Origin: Clostridia bacterium
GTDB taxonomy: Bacteria > Bacillota > Clostridia > Christensenellales > Aristaeellaceae
DNA: 11,426 nucleotides
Assembly: GCA_017412445.1 (NCBI GenBank)
Contig: JAFPYA010000360.1
Span: 1-11,426 of the forward strand
Direction of reading: 5' to 3'
This document shows positions 1-8,073 of the stretch, piece after piece. The first letter of the stretch is position 1; every line of letters starts with the position of its first letter. A program made the translations under genes and the position numbers. The notes below the pieces were generated by a model, which had not been told where the DNA came from, searched no databases, and saw only the letters and a program-made list of their open reading frames with translations.

Positions 1-679
1 CAACCTGTATCCTGCCGTCGCGGTTGACCTGTTTGCTGCTGTCCTCAGCGCTTATAACTATGCTGCGGTTTTCCTTGAAGAGGTTCGTGTATATCCTGAT
101 CCTGCTGCCTTCAATTGAATACTGGCTGCTGAGCTGTTCGGTGGAGAAGGTCAGCTCCCTGCCCTTTTCCTCGTCCTTTCGGTCATAATAGTGATCCGCC
201 AGGATTATTTCATCGTCCTCGTTCGGGTCAAGGGCGGAGGCATAATAGGTCTTTAAAATGCCGAATTCCTTGTCTTCAAGCTTTTCCTCCACGAGCTTCG
301 GAGGCTCGTCCTCTATTTCCACGGTAACGTCCTTTGTGAGCACGGCGCCGGTGTCGTTGTTTGTGGCCTTTAAGTGCACCACATAGGTGCCCGAATCGGC
401 GATGATGCCGGTAGTGACCGTGCCCTTGTGCCCTGAGCTTATGTCGCTGTAGCTTGAAAGCTTATAGTATGCAGGCTCATCAGACGCGGCGTCCTTGAGC
501 TGAACGCTGTATTCTACGCTCCAGTCCGTCTGTTTGTTGTTGTATATGCTCTGGCCAGATCCGTCCTTTACGCGTATTTCGCACTTTATTTCAAACAGCT
601 CCTCCTGCCATTTGAATTTTTCCTTTTCGCTGGCGGACGGGGACCAAAGGTATATCTCGGCTATTTCGTCGGCGCTCTT
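1..679 (-). repeat. Repeat pair 4 of gene D, diverged, cut by window edge
   Basis: This pair covers residues 938 to the window edge at 1163. The Ig-like half (938-1062) has KWQEELFEI, DWSVEYSV and SGTYVVHLKAT. The following CADG-like half is recognisable by PPKL at its start, LADHYYDRKDE in place of YYTDDRD, and IVISAEDSSKQVN in place of RATDxxGEQND. Its end and any later copies are outside the window. Confidence 0.65.
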
Positions 680-3490
680 GTACTGTATCTCAAAATAGCC
701 TTCGTCGTTTTGTTCGCCCAGACTGTCCGTAGCCCTTATTTTTACCGTGAGCGGCCCGTGGATTTTTTCGTTTCTGAACTCGATGGTGCTGCCGTTTATC
801 TCGGCAAAGTCCTCCGCGCCGCCCTTGGTGTAGCTGCCGTCGTCGAGCATGAATTCATAGTCCAGGCTCGAGGCGTCCCTGTCGTCGGTATAATACGCGT
901 TCAAGTCAAATTTGTAGTTTTCGTTCTGGTACATAAGGCCCGCGGCCTTTACTGTGGCTATCCTGCCCTCGTAGGCGTCTGCCAGTGCGGGGGCGGTGTT
1001 GAACACGTTGAAGTCGGTCTTGACGGGGGCAAGCTGCTGATCCCTGGCGCCCGCCATAGAGGCCGTGCAGATTACTTTATAGCCGCCGTAATTGCCAAGC
1101 TCGTACTCGGTGCCGTAGGTCCACTGCCCGTTAATGCAGCTTACCATCTCCAGCCTGAGCGTATCGACAAGCTGTTCGCCTGCGTATACCTTCGCCTCGA
1201 CAAGCCATATGTCGCCGGTATCCTTTGCGGGCAGGCTTTGCCCCGCCTCGGTAAGGGAAATGGCGTACGTCAGCGACAGGCGGCGCTCCTGCCAGGCTAT
1301 ATCGTTGGTGTTCTTTTCAAAAGCCAGAGGCTTAAGGGAAGCGGCCTCGCTCACGGGCGTATACTGTATTTCAAAATAGCCCTCGTCGTTCTGCTCTCCC
1401 TCTGCGTCGGTCGCCCTTATTTGGACGCTGAAGGAGCTTGTAAGGTTCTCAGGCTTAAACGTTATTACGTTGCCGTCTATTTCGGCATAGTCGGATCTGG
1501 AGGTGTATTCTTCCCCGTCTTCGCTTCTGAACTCGTATGTAAGATACTCGCCGTCTCTGTCGTCGGAATAATAATCTCTCAGGTCAAAGCTGTAAGTCTC
1601 TTCCTCGTATATGAGGCCGGCCGCCTTTAGCGTGGCAATATTGCCGTTTTGCGCCTTAAGCTGCGGAGGCTCGTTGTTCAGGCCGTAGCTTTCCGACCTG
1701 CCCTCGAGCGCCTCGCCCTCCATATCCCTGACGCAGGCGGTATAGCTTATGCTGTAGGAGCCGTAAGCGTTTATCTCGTACAGATCGGTATACGTCCAGT
1801 GGCCGTTATCGGCGCTGAGAAGGCTCATTTCGACCGTGATGACAGGCTCGTCGTCTTTGTATATGTGTGCCAGCACCTGCCACACGTCGCCCTCGCCCGC
1901 GGCGGATATGCGCCTGCCCTCATCGGTAAGCTCTATATCGCTTCTGAGCTCAAGCTCCCTGTCGTCCTCCCAGCCTATATTTTGGATTTCAGCGTTTGCG
2001 CCGCTGTTTATCATTCGGGCCAGCTCATTCGCGTGGTGGTAGGTAACGATAATGCGGCCCTGCGTGTTTTCGGCTCCGCTCGTATCCACCGCGCGGACGC
2101 TCAGCTCTGCGTCCTGTTTATAATCGCCGGGGTCAACGGTATATACGCCGCCGCTTACGGGCTCGCCGCCTACGTAATAGCTGAGGGTTGAAATGTCCCT
2201 GTCGTCGGTGTAATAGGCGTTAAGGTCCACGCTTTGCGCCTGACCTGCGGGAAGCGCGGACGCGTCAAGACGCATTATTACGCCGTCCGCCGCCGACAGC
2301 ACGGGCGCCTCGTTCTCTACGCTGAAGGCAGCCTCATCCGCCGTGAGCTCATCGCCGGTAAGGGTATTGAGCGCGTGCACGGTATAGCTGTAGGCTCCGA
2401 ATTCATTGGGGGCGTATTCAAAGCTTATCTCCTCGCCCTGTACCTCGCAGTCGATCAGCGCGTTTACGGCGCCGTCGCCGCCTGACACCACCGCGTAGGC
2501 CTTCCAGCCCTCGGCGGAGACAGTGCCGTCCTGCCCGTCGATGTGGTATACGGCTTCTACCGTTTCGCCCCAGCGGTAGGGCTCCTGCCTGGACTCAAAC
2601 TGAATCAGCCTTAATTCGGCCGTCTTTGTGATTACGGCAAAGGCGCTTTCAGAGTCGCCCTCGATATTTACGCCGCCAAGGCTGACATAGGCGTAATGCA
2701 CGCCGCCAAAGAGCGCCTCCGCCGTCTCGCCGTCCACGCTGAAGGGTCTGTTCGAAACGATAAAGTATTCCTGTATGTTTTCCGCGTCAAGCCCCTCGCC
2801 CGTGACAAAGCCGCCTTTGTAGCTTCCAAAGCCCTCGCGCTGCCCGTGGCTCATAATGCTGAGGGCGGCGTCAAACGCCTCGTCCGCGCCGAATGAGTCC
2901 GATACGAGCAGGCGGTCGTCGTTTCTTATCGCCTCGTCAAAGGCGTTTATTTTTTCAAGCCCCTGAGAGTACAAATCCATTGCCTCGTCAAAGCTGCTTT
3001 GCGCCACGTCGTCAGCGTCGGTTTTTCTTTGGCTTACATGGTTTTCCTGCATGAGGTAATTGTCCATGAGCTGCGCCTCGTCCGTCTGAGGCATTACCCA
3101 TATGACGAACGAGTCCGCTTTGAGCGCGTCTATGAACGCGGTATCCGGCGCATCCGCATATACGCTGCCCGCCGCCTCGTCAAGCCAGTAAAGCAGTTCG
3201 TCGGGGTTGAAGCGCTCGGCGGTAAAGCTGTATGCCTTATTTTGGGGATCGGACAGCGCCCTTAACTCAAACGCCGTTTCCCCGTCGTCCTCGCCGCCCA
3301 GTATGGCGATGAGCTTTGACAGTTCGTCCACGTAAGCGGCGGCTTCGGGCGCGTTTGCCGCAGGCCTCGTATCGTCTATGATATACACATATGATGGGGC
3401 GGCTCCGCTTTCCCCGGCGAGCGCGAACGCGCCCGCGGTCAAAAACATGAACGCAATCAGGTATATGAACGTCAGCCTAATACTTTTCAT
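1..3490 (-). CDS. Secreted CADG/Ig-like repeat protein, 3'-partial (gene D)
   Basis: The minus frame starting at ATG 3490 has no stop to the left edge, giving 1163 visible residues; the C-terminus lies outside. Residues 1-25 form a signal peptide: a short basic start, a hydrophobic core and an AFALA cleavage motif before GES. Residues 26-290 are alpha/beta; strand SYVYIIDD (33-40) and later strand SFVIWVMP recall a von Willebrand A fold, but the expected DxSxS metal site reads DDTRP. From 291, four pairs of modules alternate: an Ig-like module with a conserved W and a late GxYxxxxxA strand, then a dystroglycan-type cadherin-like (CADG) module with YYxDDRD, RATDxxGEQND and a terminal FEIQY-like strand. 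The protein is very acidic, as expected for a surface or secreted calcium-binding adhesin. The start is 16 bases after gene C stops, so it is probably co-transcribed. A C-terminal anchor, if any, is unseen. Surface adhesion or ligand binding is inference. Confidence 0.95.
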   Translation of the reverse strand, partial: MKSIRLTFIYLIAFMFLTAGAFALAGESGAAPSYVYIIDDTRPAANAPEAAAYVDELSKLIAILGGEDDGETAFELRALSDPQNKAYSFTAERFNPDELLYWLDEAAGSVYADAPDTAFIDALKADSFVIWVMPQTDEAQLMDNYLMQENHVSQRKTDADDVAQSSFDEAMDLYSQGLEKINAFDEAIRNDDRLLVSDSFGADEAFDAALSIMSHGQREGFGSYKGGFVTGEGLDAENIQEYFIVSNRPFSVDGETAEALFGGVHYAYVSLGGVNIEGDSESAFAVITKTAELRLIQFESRQEPYRWGETVEAVYHIDGQDGTVSAEGWKAYAVVSGGDGAVNALIDCEVQGEEISFEYAPNEFGAYSYTVHALNTLTGDELTADEAAFSVENEAPVLSAADGVIMRLDASALPAGQAQSVDLNAYYTDDRDISTLSYYVGGEPVSGGVYTVDPGDYKQDAELSVRAVDTSGAENTQGRIIVTYHHANELARMINSGANAEIQNIGWEDDRELELRSDIELTDEGRRISAAGEGDVWQVLAHIYKDDEPVITVEMSLLSADNGHWTYTDLYEINAYGSYSISYTACVRDMEGEALEGRSESYGLNNEPPQLKAQNGNIATLKAAGLIYEEETYSFDLRDYYSDDRDGEYLTYEFRSEDGEEYTSRSDYAEIDGNVITFKPENLTSSFSVQIRATDAEGEQNDEGYFEIQYTPVSEAASLKPLAFEKNTNDIAWQERRLSLTYAISLTEAGQSLPAKDTGDIWLVEAKVYAGEQLVDTLRLEMVSCINGQWTYGTEYELGNYGGYKVICTASMAGARDQQLAPVKTDFNVFNTAPALADAYEGRIATVKAAGLMYQNENYKFDLNAYYTDDRDASSLDYEFMLDDGSYTKGGAEDFAEINGSTIEFRNEKIHGPLTVKIRATDSLGEQNDEGYFEIQYKSADEIAEIYLWSPSASEKEKFKWQEELFEIKCEIRVKDGSGQSIYNNKQTDWSVEYSVQLKDAASDEPAYYKLSSYSDISSGHKGTVTTGIIADSGTYVVHLKATNNDTGAVLTKDVTVEIEDEPPKLVEEKLEDKEFGILKTYYASALDPNEDDEIILADHYYDRKDEEKGRELTFSTEQLSSQYSIEGSRIRIYTNLFKENRSIVISAEDSSKQVNRDGRIQV
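680..1360 (-). repeat. Repeat pair 3 of gene D (Ig-like + CADG)
   Basis: This pair covers residues 711-937. The Ig-like half (711-832) has IAWQERRLSL, DIWLVEAKVY, GQWTY and YGGYKVICTA. The CADG half (833-937) has IATVKAAGLMY, DLNAYYTDDRD and RATDSLGEQNDEGYFEIQY. The 13-residue ending GEQNDEGYFEIQY is identical to pair 2 although six of its codons differ silently. Confidence 0.85.
1361..2038 (-). repeat. Repeat pair 2 of gene D (Ig-like + CADG)
   Basis: This pair covers residues 485-710. The Ig-like half (485-607) has IGWEDDRELEL, DVWQVLAHIY, GHWTY and YGSYSISYTA. The CADG half (608-710) has IATLKAAGLIY, DLRDYYSDDRD and RATDAEGEQNDEGYFEIQY. At 226 residues it is almost the same length as pair 3 and clearly its closest relative. 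Confidence 0.85.
2039..2620 (-). repeat. Repeat pair 1 of gene D (Ig-like + CADG)
   Basis: This pair covers residues 291-484 of gene D. The Ig-like half (291-394) is the most diverged and shortest copy, keeping GWKAYAVV and the FGAYSYTVHALN strand. The CADG half (395-484) keeps DLNAYYTDDRD and LSVRAVDTSGAEN but lacks the FEIQY ending, which reads RIIVTY instead. Confidence 0.75.
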
Positions 3491-3495
3491 AGCTT

Positions 3496-3501
3496 TCCCC
3501 C
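3496..3501 (-). promoter_or_regulatory. Weak ribosome binding site for gene D
   Basis: GGGGGA on the minus strand lies five bases before the ATG at 3490. It matches the anti-Shine-Dalgarno less well than the sites of genes B and C, so gene D may be translated less or be partly coupled to termination of gene C, whose stop is 16 bases upstream. Confidence 0.5.
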
Positions 3502-3506
3502 GTGTG

Positions 3507-6500
3507 TCATTTCGCGCCCATCAACCACTTGAGCATGGGGCTGGCGGTCTGAGCGTCGCAATGCTTCATAAACTTTGATATGTCCTTCTTTTTGCGGGCA
3601 TTTTTGCCTATGTCGGTCGCGTCGATGTACTGGGAGAAGGACTCCCTGAGCTCCTCCAGCCCGGGCTGAGAGAGCCACTCAAACACCGCGGCCAGCTTGC
3701 CGAAGGCGTTGCTGTCGTCGCGCCAGATGTTGACCTCGCCCCAGTCTCCGGCCTCGCCCAGCGGCAGGGCGCCGTTCAGGTACTGCATCCATTCCACCTG
3801 AGCGCTGCCCTCCATGCCGTTTACGGAGGAGAGCATGTACGGTATGGTCCTGTTGAAGGCCGAAACGTTTTTGGTGTAATCCCTGCCTATATCGAAGCAC
3901 ACCTCGCTCAGCCTGCCCTGACCCTTGACCTTGGGCATCTCGGAAATCATGCTTTTAAGCTCGGACGGGGTATTTTTCGCCTGTGCTACCGCCTTGTAGT
4001 AGTCCATAAGGGCGCACGCCGCCGAAAGCGCTTCCTTCTTTTTTTCTATCTCGCCGTCATTTACGCCGGCAAGGCCCGCAGAGAGCGCACGAATGGATTT
4101 TTCATCCCTGGTCAGCGCGTTAAAGCCGTCGTCGCTGAGTATCGCGCTGCCCATGTACTCGTTCATCGACTCCTTGAGGGTTTTGGTGAATAGATCGTAT
4201 TGATTCAACCCGTTCAACTCGTTTGCCCTGGTGGCCTCCTTTGAGAGCACCTCCACATCCTTAAGCGTAGTATCGCGCCTTATCGCGGCCAGCTCGCTCT
4301 CTTTGAGCTTTTCTCTGCCGCGCGCTATGGCCTCGGCGTTGCCGGATTCGCTGAGCAGCTGCGTCTGCCTCATCACGTCGCGCACTGTCCCCTCACTCTG
4401 CGCGAGACCTATCATGTCCTTAAGCGACATGGGCTTTGAGTCTATCTCCTCGCAAAGCTGTTCTATGTACATCTCCATGAAGAAGGCCTTCCAGCGGGGA
4501 GACTGGGCGTCGGGATCCATTGAGGAGATTTCGAGCTCCTCCCTGAGCTTCTTCATGTGCGGCATAAGCTCCTGCTCGGAGGCCCCGATGTTATCGTACC
4601 AGCGCATTATATCGCCCTTGATATTGCCCAGATGGTTTTTGGCGCTGGCGACCTCCTGGGTGAGGGAATTCATTATGGCTTCCCTGGGCATGCCCTCGAG
4701 GCAGGGCATACAGTCGTTGAGTATCACCTGCAGCTTCCTTGCCCTGAGCGAGGGCTCGGCATAGCTTTCGCGGGTATAGGTGAGTATGTCGTTTACCCTT
4801 TGCTCCTTTACCTGCTTTCCCTCGGCGCCCAGACACCGCGCTCTGAGCTGCTCAAAGATTATATCCGCCTCGTCCCTGTGGGAAGCGGCGTAGCCGCACA
4901 GCGTCTCAAGCACGTCGCCGGTAAGCTCCGTGTCCGAAATCGCTTCGAGCATCGCGCATATGTCGCTGCCGCATTTGTCGAGCCCGAGGTCTTTGTTTAT
5001 GTCGATGAGGGACTTTATGTCGGCGGAGGTTATCGTGTGGTTTTCGTGCTTTTCCTCAAAAACCCTGGTTATGCGGCTCTTTACCTCCATTTTGCGCCTG
5101 CCGTCGTGCTGGAGATATATGCGCACGGCGGGGATGACCGGGTTGTCCAGCTTAAGGTCGCTCAATTGCGTTTGGTCAAGCTGCTCTATAAGCTCATTCC
5201 AGAATCCGAACAGATTGTTTTTGTACAGTATCGCCGTGTCGCAGTACAGGTTCGTCAGTTCCGTCCTGTCGTTGCCGTCGCTGGCGGCGTGCTTAAGGGC
5301 GTTTGTAAACGTGTCCTCTATGCTGTTTAATATGCCTTCGTTGCAGATGGATTTCTGGTGAGCGTACCACTCGGCAAGCTTGCGCATTGTGGACGAGCCT
5401 ATCTTTTCGGCGCCGTCAAGGGCCGCTTTTCCCTCTTCTTTAAGGGTGTCAGATACGCCGTTGAGCCTGTCGAGCAGCTCCTTTATATCATTGACCATGC
5501 GCGCCTGAGCTTCTCTGTCCGCCCGGCGGCTCTTGCCCGCGTCCATTATGCCCAGATATTTTTCGAGCAGGGGCACGTTTTCATCGGAGTAGAGCACGGC
5601 CAAAAGGCGCATATACTCGTCCGCGGCCTCGTCAAAGTGCCCGTTTCTGAGCTCGAATATGTGCTCTACGAGCTTGCCGGACGCGCAGGGCTTGTACGGC
5701 TCCCTTTCGGCGGCCCTGCACAGCTCCACGTCCCACTCACGCGGCAGCGCCTGAGTATCGTTTTCTATAAAGCAGCTCAGGGCACAGGCGTCCGTGTCCA
5801 TATTGCTGTAATCCTTGAGGGCAAACGCCTCGTAAGCCCTGGCGAGCTCGCCGTCGTCGCCGCCCCTTTTGAAGAACTGCTGCGCCCTGCCCAAAAGCCC
5901 CGTGTACAGCTGGGAATCGAACTCCACGTCCGTCTGCGCGTACCACGCGGGCAGAATCATCTCGGTATCGCGCATGATCTGAGAGAGCTGCTCGTCAGTG
6001 AGCTTCAAAGGCGGATTTCTCAGAAGCTCAAGCATCGAATTCTCGCCCGCCAATTCGTTAAGGGCGTCCCGCGCGTCGATGATGGGCTCGTATTGGGTCA
6101 CGTACATGCCGTGGCGCTTCAGCAGCACCGAAACGTCGCCAAGCACGCTTTGGAACACTTCCCTGTCCGCCAGGGACGGTTCATTGTTGTATTGGCTTAA
6201 ATAAAAAGGGACGTTTATCAGCTTTTCGCTCTGCTCGGCGTGGTCGAGTATAAACTCCATCATATCGTCCGCCAGCTTTTTGTCGCCGTTTAATCTGGCG
6301 GCGGCCTGCGCGCCGCACAGGGCCCGCACGGTCCTTTCGTTTTGAGGGGTGAGCAGTCCGTCGTAGAGCTGACCGTTTGAAATGAGCTCCGAAAGCAGCC
6401 TCGAGGTGCACTTATTGTAGCCGTAGGCGCTTATAAAGGATATCGGGGAGACGTTCCAGCTGAGGTTTTCCCTTAAGGGCTCCGATACCTGAAGCAGCTT

Positions 6501-8048
6501 TTGTTCGAGCTCCGCCGCCGCGGCCTCGTAGCCCTTCAGGCTGTAGGCCGCCTGCGTATCGAGCAGCACGCGGCATACATCCGGCAAAAGGCGCAAATCG
6601 TCGGTATACTTCTGGCCGTTGTTGGCCACAAGCGAAATGAGGTTGGCGTTTTCGTCGTTTATTTCGCCCCCGCACAGGTACAGAAGCGCGGACTCGTTAT
6701 ATGACAGGTCCGAAAACGTCTTGCCTATAAGCGCCCTGTATTTTTCCTTAAGGCTCTCGGCCTCCTGCGCGTATTTTTTGCCCGCGCGCCTGTCTATGGC
6801 GCCTATCTGGTCAATCCACGCCCTGTACAGCTCGGCGTCAAACGAATCCACCTTTTTCAGGCAGTCCATCAGTATTCTTTCTTCAAGATTGCAGAGTATA
6901 TGGAAGATGTCGTTTTCGCCTATTTTGTAGTCCGCGAGGTACTGGTTGATGCCCGGCAGGGCCTTAAGGTAGGCTAATTTCAGGTATTTGGCGGCCTTTT
7001 CCGCGTCGACAGCTTCGCCCTCGACCACGTCCAGCGCGTTTTCTATCTCGGCGATTTTGTACGTAAGCTCGAAGTCCTGAACGATCTGAGCGCCCCCCTC
7101 GAGCTCGCGCACGCGCTTATAGGCCTCGGGCATGCCGCTGTTCGGGTCCGCCGCCGAAAGCATATAGCGGCCTATTTTGATATATATGTCGTTTAAATCG
7201 TCGTCGTAAACCTCGTTGTTCGCGGCGTCGTACAGTATTTCCGCGTTCATCGCGCCCTTTGTGAGACAGCACACCATGCAGGCCGTGCCCGGCTGCGCCG
7301 CAGCCTCCTCGTATACGCCGGCAAACGATATGCTCACTATCTCCTTTACGGGGTCCGGCAGGTGGGACAGCACCTTGTCGTGGAAGAAAATCACGCCGTC
7401 CGGGAACACCGTCTGTCCGGGTCTCTCGTCCCAGCGCTCCTTGCCGGTGGCGATCACGGTTATGGGAGTAAACTTTTCGCCCGTCAGCCTGTTCCAGCAC
7501 ACTTCCCAGTAGCGGCTCAGGAACGCCGCGAGGTTCTCCTCAGACAGCGAGGTGTTTGCGGCCTGCAGCCTGAACTGCTTCCAGTCCCTGTCTATTTCGG
7601 CGGCCGAAACGAACTTGCTTTGAAGCTGCACGCGATCCTCGCTGTTTATTATATCCGAAATCTCGCGATGGCCTATGAGCAGGTCTTCCTTTGCCAGCGC
7701 TCTGAGTGCGCTTTCAACCTGCTGCCCCGCGTTTTCGCCGTCAAAGGACAGCATGAGATAATGGGTGTAGCCGCTGGGCCTTGTATCTACCTGGCTCTCC
7801 TGTCCCCCGTCCCTGACGAGCAGCTTGGTTATATAAAGCGACTTGCAAAGCACGAGACCTTCACCTCTTCGGAAGGTCGCGCTTTGCAATTCTATCGTGG
7901 GAATATCGTAGTGCAGATTGTTGCGGTTCTTTTCCTGCATCCAGCTCGTGAGCATTTCGCCGCCGTTGGGGCTGGTGAGCGACTGATAACCCTCGTACCT
8001 GTGCCTGTAGTAAAGATATTGTTCAAAGCTCAGATCTTTGCTGTCCAT
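3507..8048 (-). CDS. Giant GAP1-like GTPase-associated protein (gene C)
   Basis: This is a 1513-residue protein with no signal peptide or membrane segment, so probably cytosolic. The N-terminal ~300 residues are mixed alpha/beta. They begin with an aromatic motif, YLYYRHRYEGYQSLTSPNG (11-29), and include DTRPSGYTHYLML (88-100) and a hydrophobic strand region around 195-265. This resembles the N-terminal domains of GTPase-associated protein 1 (GAP1), which pair a Gly-Tyr-Gln...Ser-Pro motif with a later segment before a hydrophobic strand. I call it from motif memory, not a search. Residues ~300-1513 are almost wholly helical, Leu/Ala/Glu-rich and TPR-like in texture without an obvious fixed period, suggesting a long solenoid or scaffold. 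I see no nucleotide-binding or protease motif. The ATG at 8048 is supported by GGAGGAG five bases upstream. Its place directly after the GTPase gene supports a partner, regulator or effector-scaffold role. The gene is certain; the GAP1 label is moderate. Confidence 0.93.
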   Translation of the reverse strand: MDSKDLSFEQYLYYRHRYEGYQSLTSPNGGEMLTSWMQEKNRNNLHYDIPTIELQSATFRRGEGLVLCKSLYITKLLVRDGGQESQVDTRPSGYTHYLMLSFDGENAGQQVESALRALAKEDLLIGHREISDIINSEDRVQLQSKFVSAAEIDRDWKQFRLQAANTSLSEENLAAFLSRYWEVCWNRLTGEKFTPITVIATGKERWDERPGQTVFPDGVIFFHDKVLSHLPDPVKEIVSISFAGVYEEAAAQPGTACMVCCLTKGAMNAEILYDAANNEVYDDDLNDIYIKIGRYMLSAADPNSGMPEAYKRVRELEGGAQIVQDFELTYKIAEIENALDVVEGEAVDAEKAAKYLKLAYLKALPGINQYLADYKIGENDIFHILCNLEERILMDCLKKVDSFDAELYRAWIDQIGAIDRRAGKKYAQEAESLKEKYRALIGKTFSDLSYNESALLYLCGGEINDENANLISLVANNGQKYTDDLRLLPDVCRVLLDTQAAYSLKGYEAAAAELEQKLLQVSEPLRENLSWNVSPISFISAYGYNKCTSRLLSELISNGQLYDGLLTPQNERTVRALCGAQAAARLNGDKKLADDMMEFILDHAEQSEKLINVPFYLSQYNNEPSLADREVFQSVLGDVSVLLKRHGMYVTQYEPIIDARDALNELAGENSMLELLRNPPLKLTDEQLSQIMRDTEMILPAWYAQTDVEFDSQLYTGLLGRAQQFFKRGGDDGELARAYEAFALKDYSNMDTDACALSCFIENDTQALPREWDVELCRAAEREPYKPCASGKLVEHIFELRNGHFDEAADEYMRLLAVLYSDENVPLLEKYLGIMDAGKSRRADREAQARMVNDIKELLDRLNGVSDTLKEEGKAALDGAEKIGSSTMRKLAEWYAHQKSICNEGILNSIEDTFTNALKHAASDGNDRTELTNLYCDTAILYKNNLFGFWNELIEQLDQTQLSDLKLDNPVIPAVRIYLQHDGRRKMEVKSRITRVFEEKHENHTITSADIKSLIDINKDLGLDKCGSDICAMLEAISDTELTGDVLETLCGYAASHRDEADIIFEQLRARCLGAEGKQVKEQRVNDILTYTRESYAEPSLRARKLQVILNDCMPCLEGMPREAIMNSLTQEVASAKNHLGNIKGDIMRWYDNIGASEQELMPHMKKLREELEISSMDPDAQSPRWKAFFMEMYIEQLCEEIDSKPMSLKDMIGLAQSEGTVRDVMRQTQLLSESGNAEAIARGREKLKESELAAIRRDTTLKDVEVLSKEATRANELNGLNQYDLFTKTLKESMNEYMGSAILSDDGFNALTRDEKSIRALSAGLAGVNDGEIEKKKEALSAACALMDYYKAVAQAKNTPSELKSMISEMPKVKGQGRLSEVCFDIGRDYTKNVSAFNRTIPYMLSSVNGMEGSAQVEWMQYLNGALPLGEAGDWGEVNIWRDDSNAFGKLAAVFEWLSQPGLEELRESFSQYIDATDIGKNARKKKDISKFMKHCDAQTASPMLKWLMGAK

Positions 8049-8053
8049 TTATT

Positions 8054-8060
8054 CTCCTCC
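8054..8060 (-). promoter_or_regulatory. Ribosome binding site for gene C
   Basis: GGAGGAG on the minus strand lies five bases before the ATG at 8048. It is the strongest Shine-Dalgarno match in the window and fits high translation of the 1513-residue protein. Confidence 0.8.
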
Positions 8061-8073
8061 AAGGATAAGCTTG

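Noticed and set aside
710..2485. Plus-strand ORFs of 306, 180 and 83 codons at 710-1630, 1649-2191 and 2234-2485
   Set aside because: They lie in exact antisense codon register to the repeat gene D, whose coherent frame with signal peptide and repeats explains this stretch. Low use of codons whose complements are stops leaves the opposite strand open.
3491..3506. A promoter or terminator between genes C and D
   Set aside because: Only 16 bases separate the stop and the start, they are taken up by the ribosome site, and no hairpin or -10/-35 pair is visible.
4557..6200. Plus-strand ORFs of 257 and 280 codons at 4557-5330 and 5358-6200
   Set aside because: They are antisense to the helical body of gene C, lack recognisable domains or supported ribosome sites, and have Val/Leu/His-rich compositions typical of reverse-strand readings of a Glu/Asp/Lys-rich protein.
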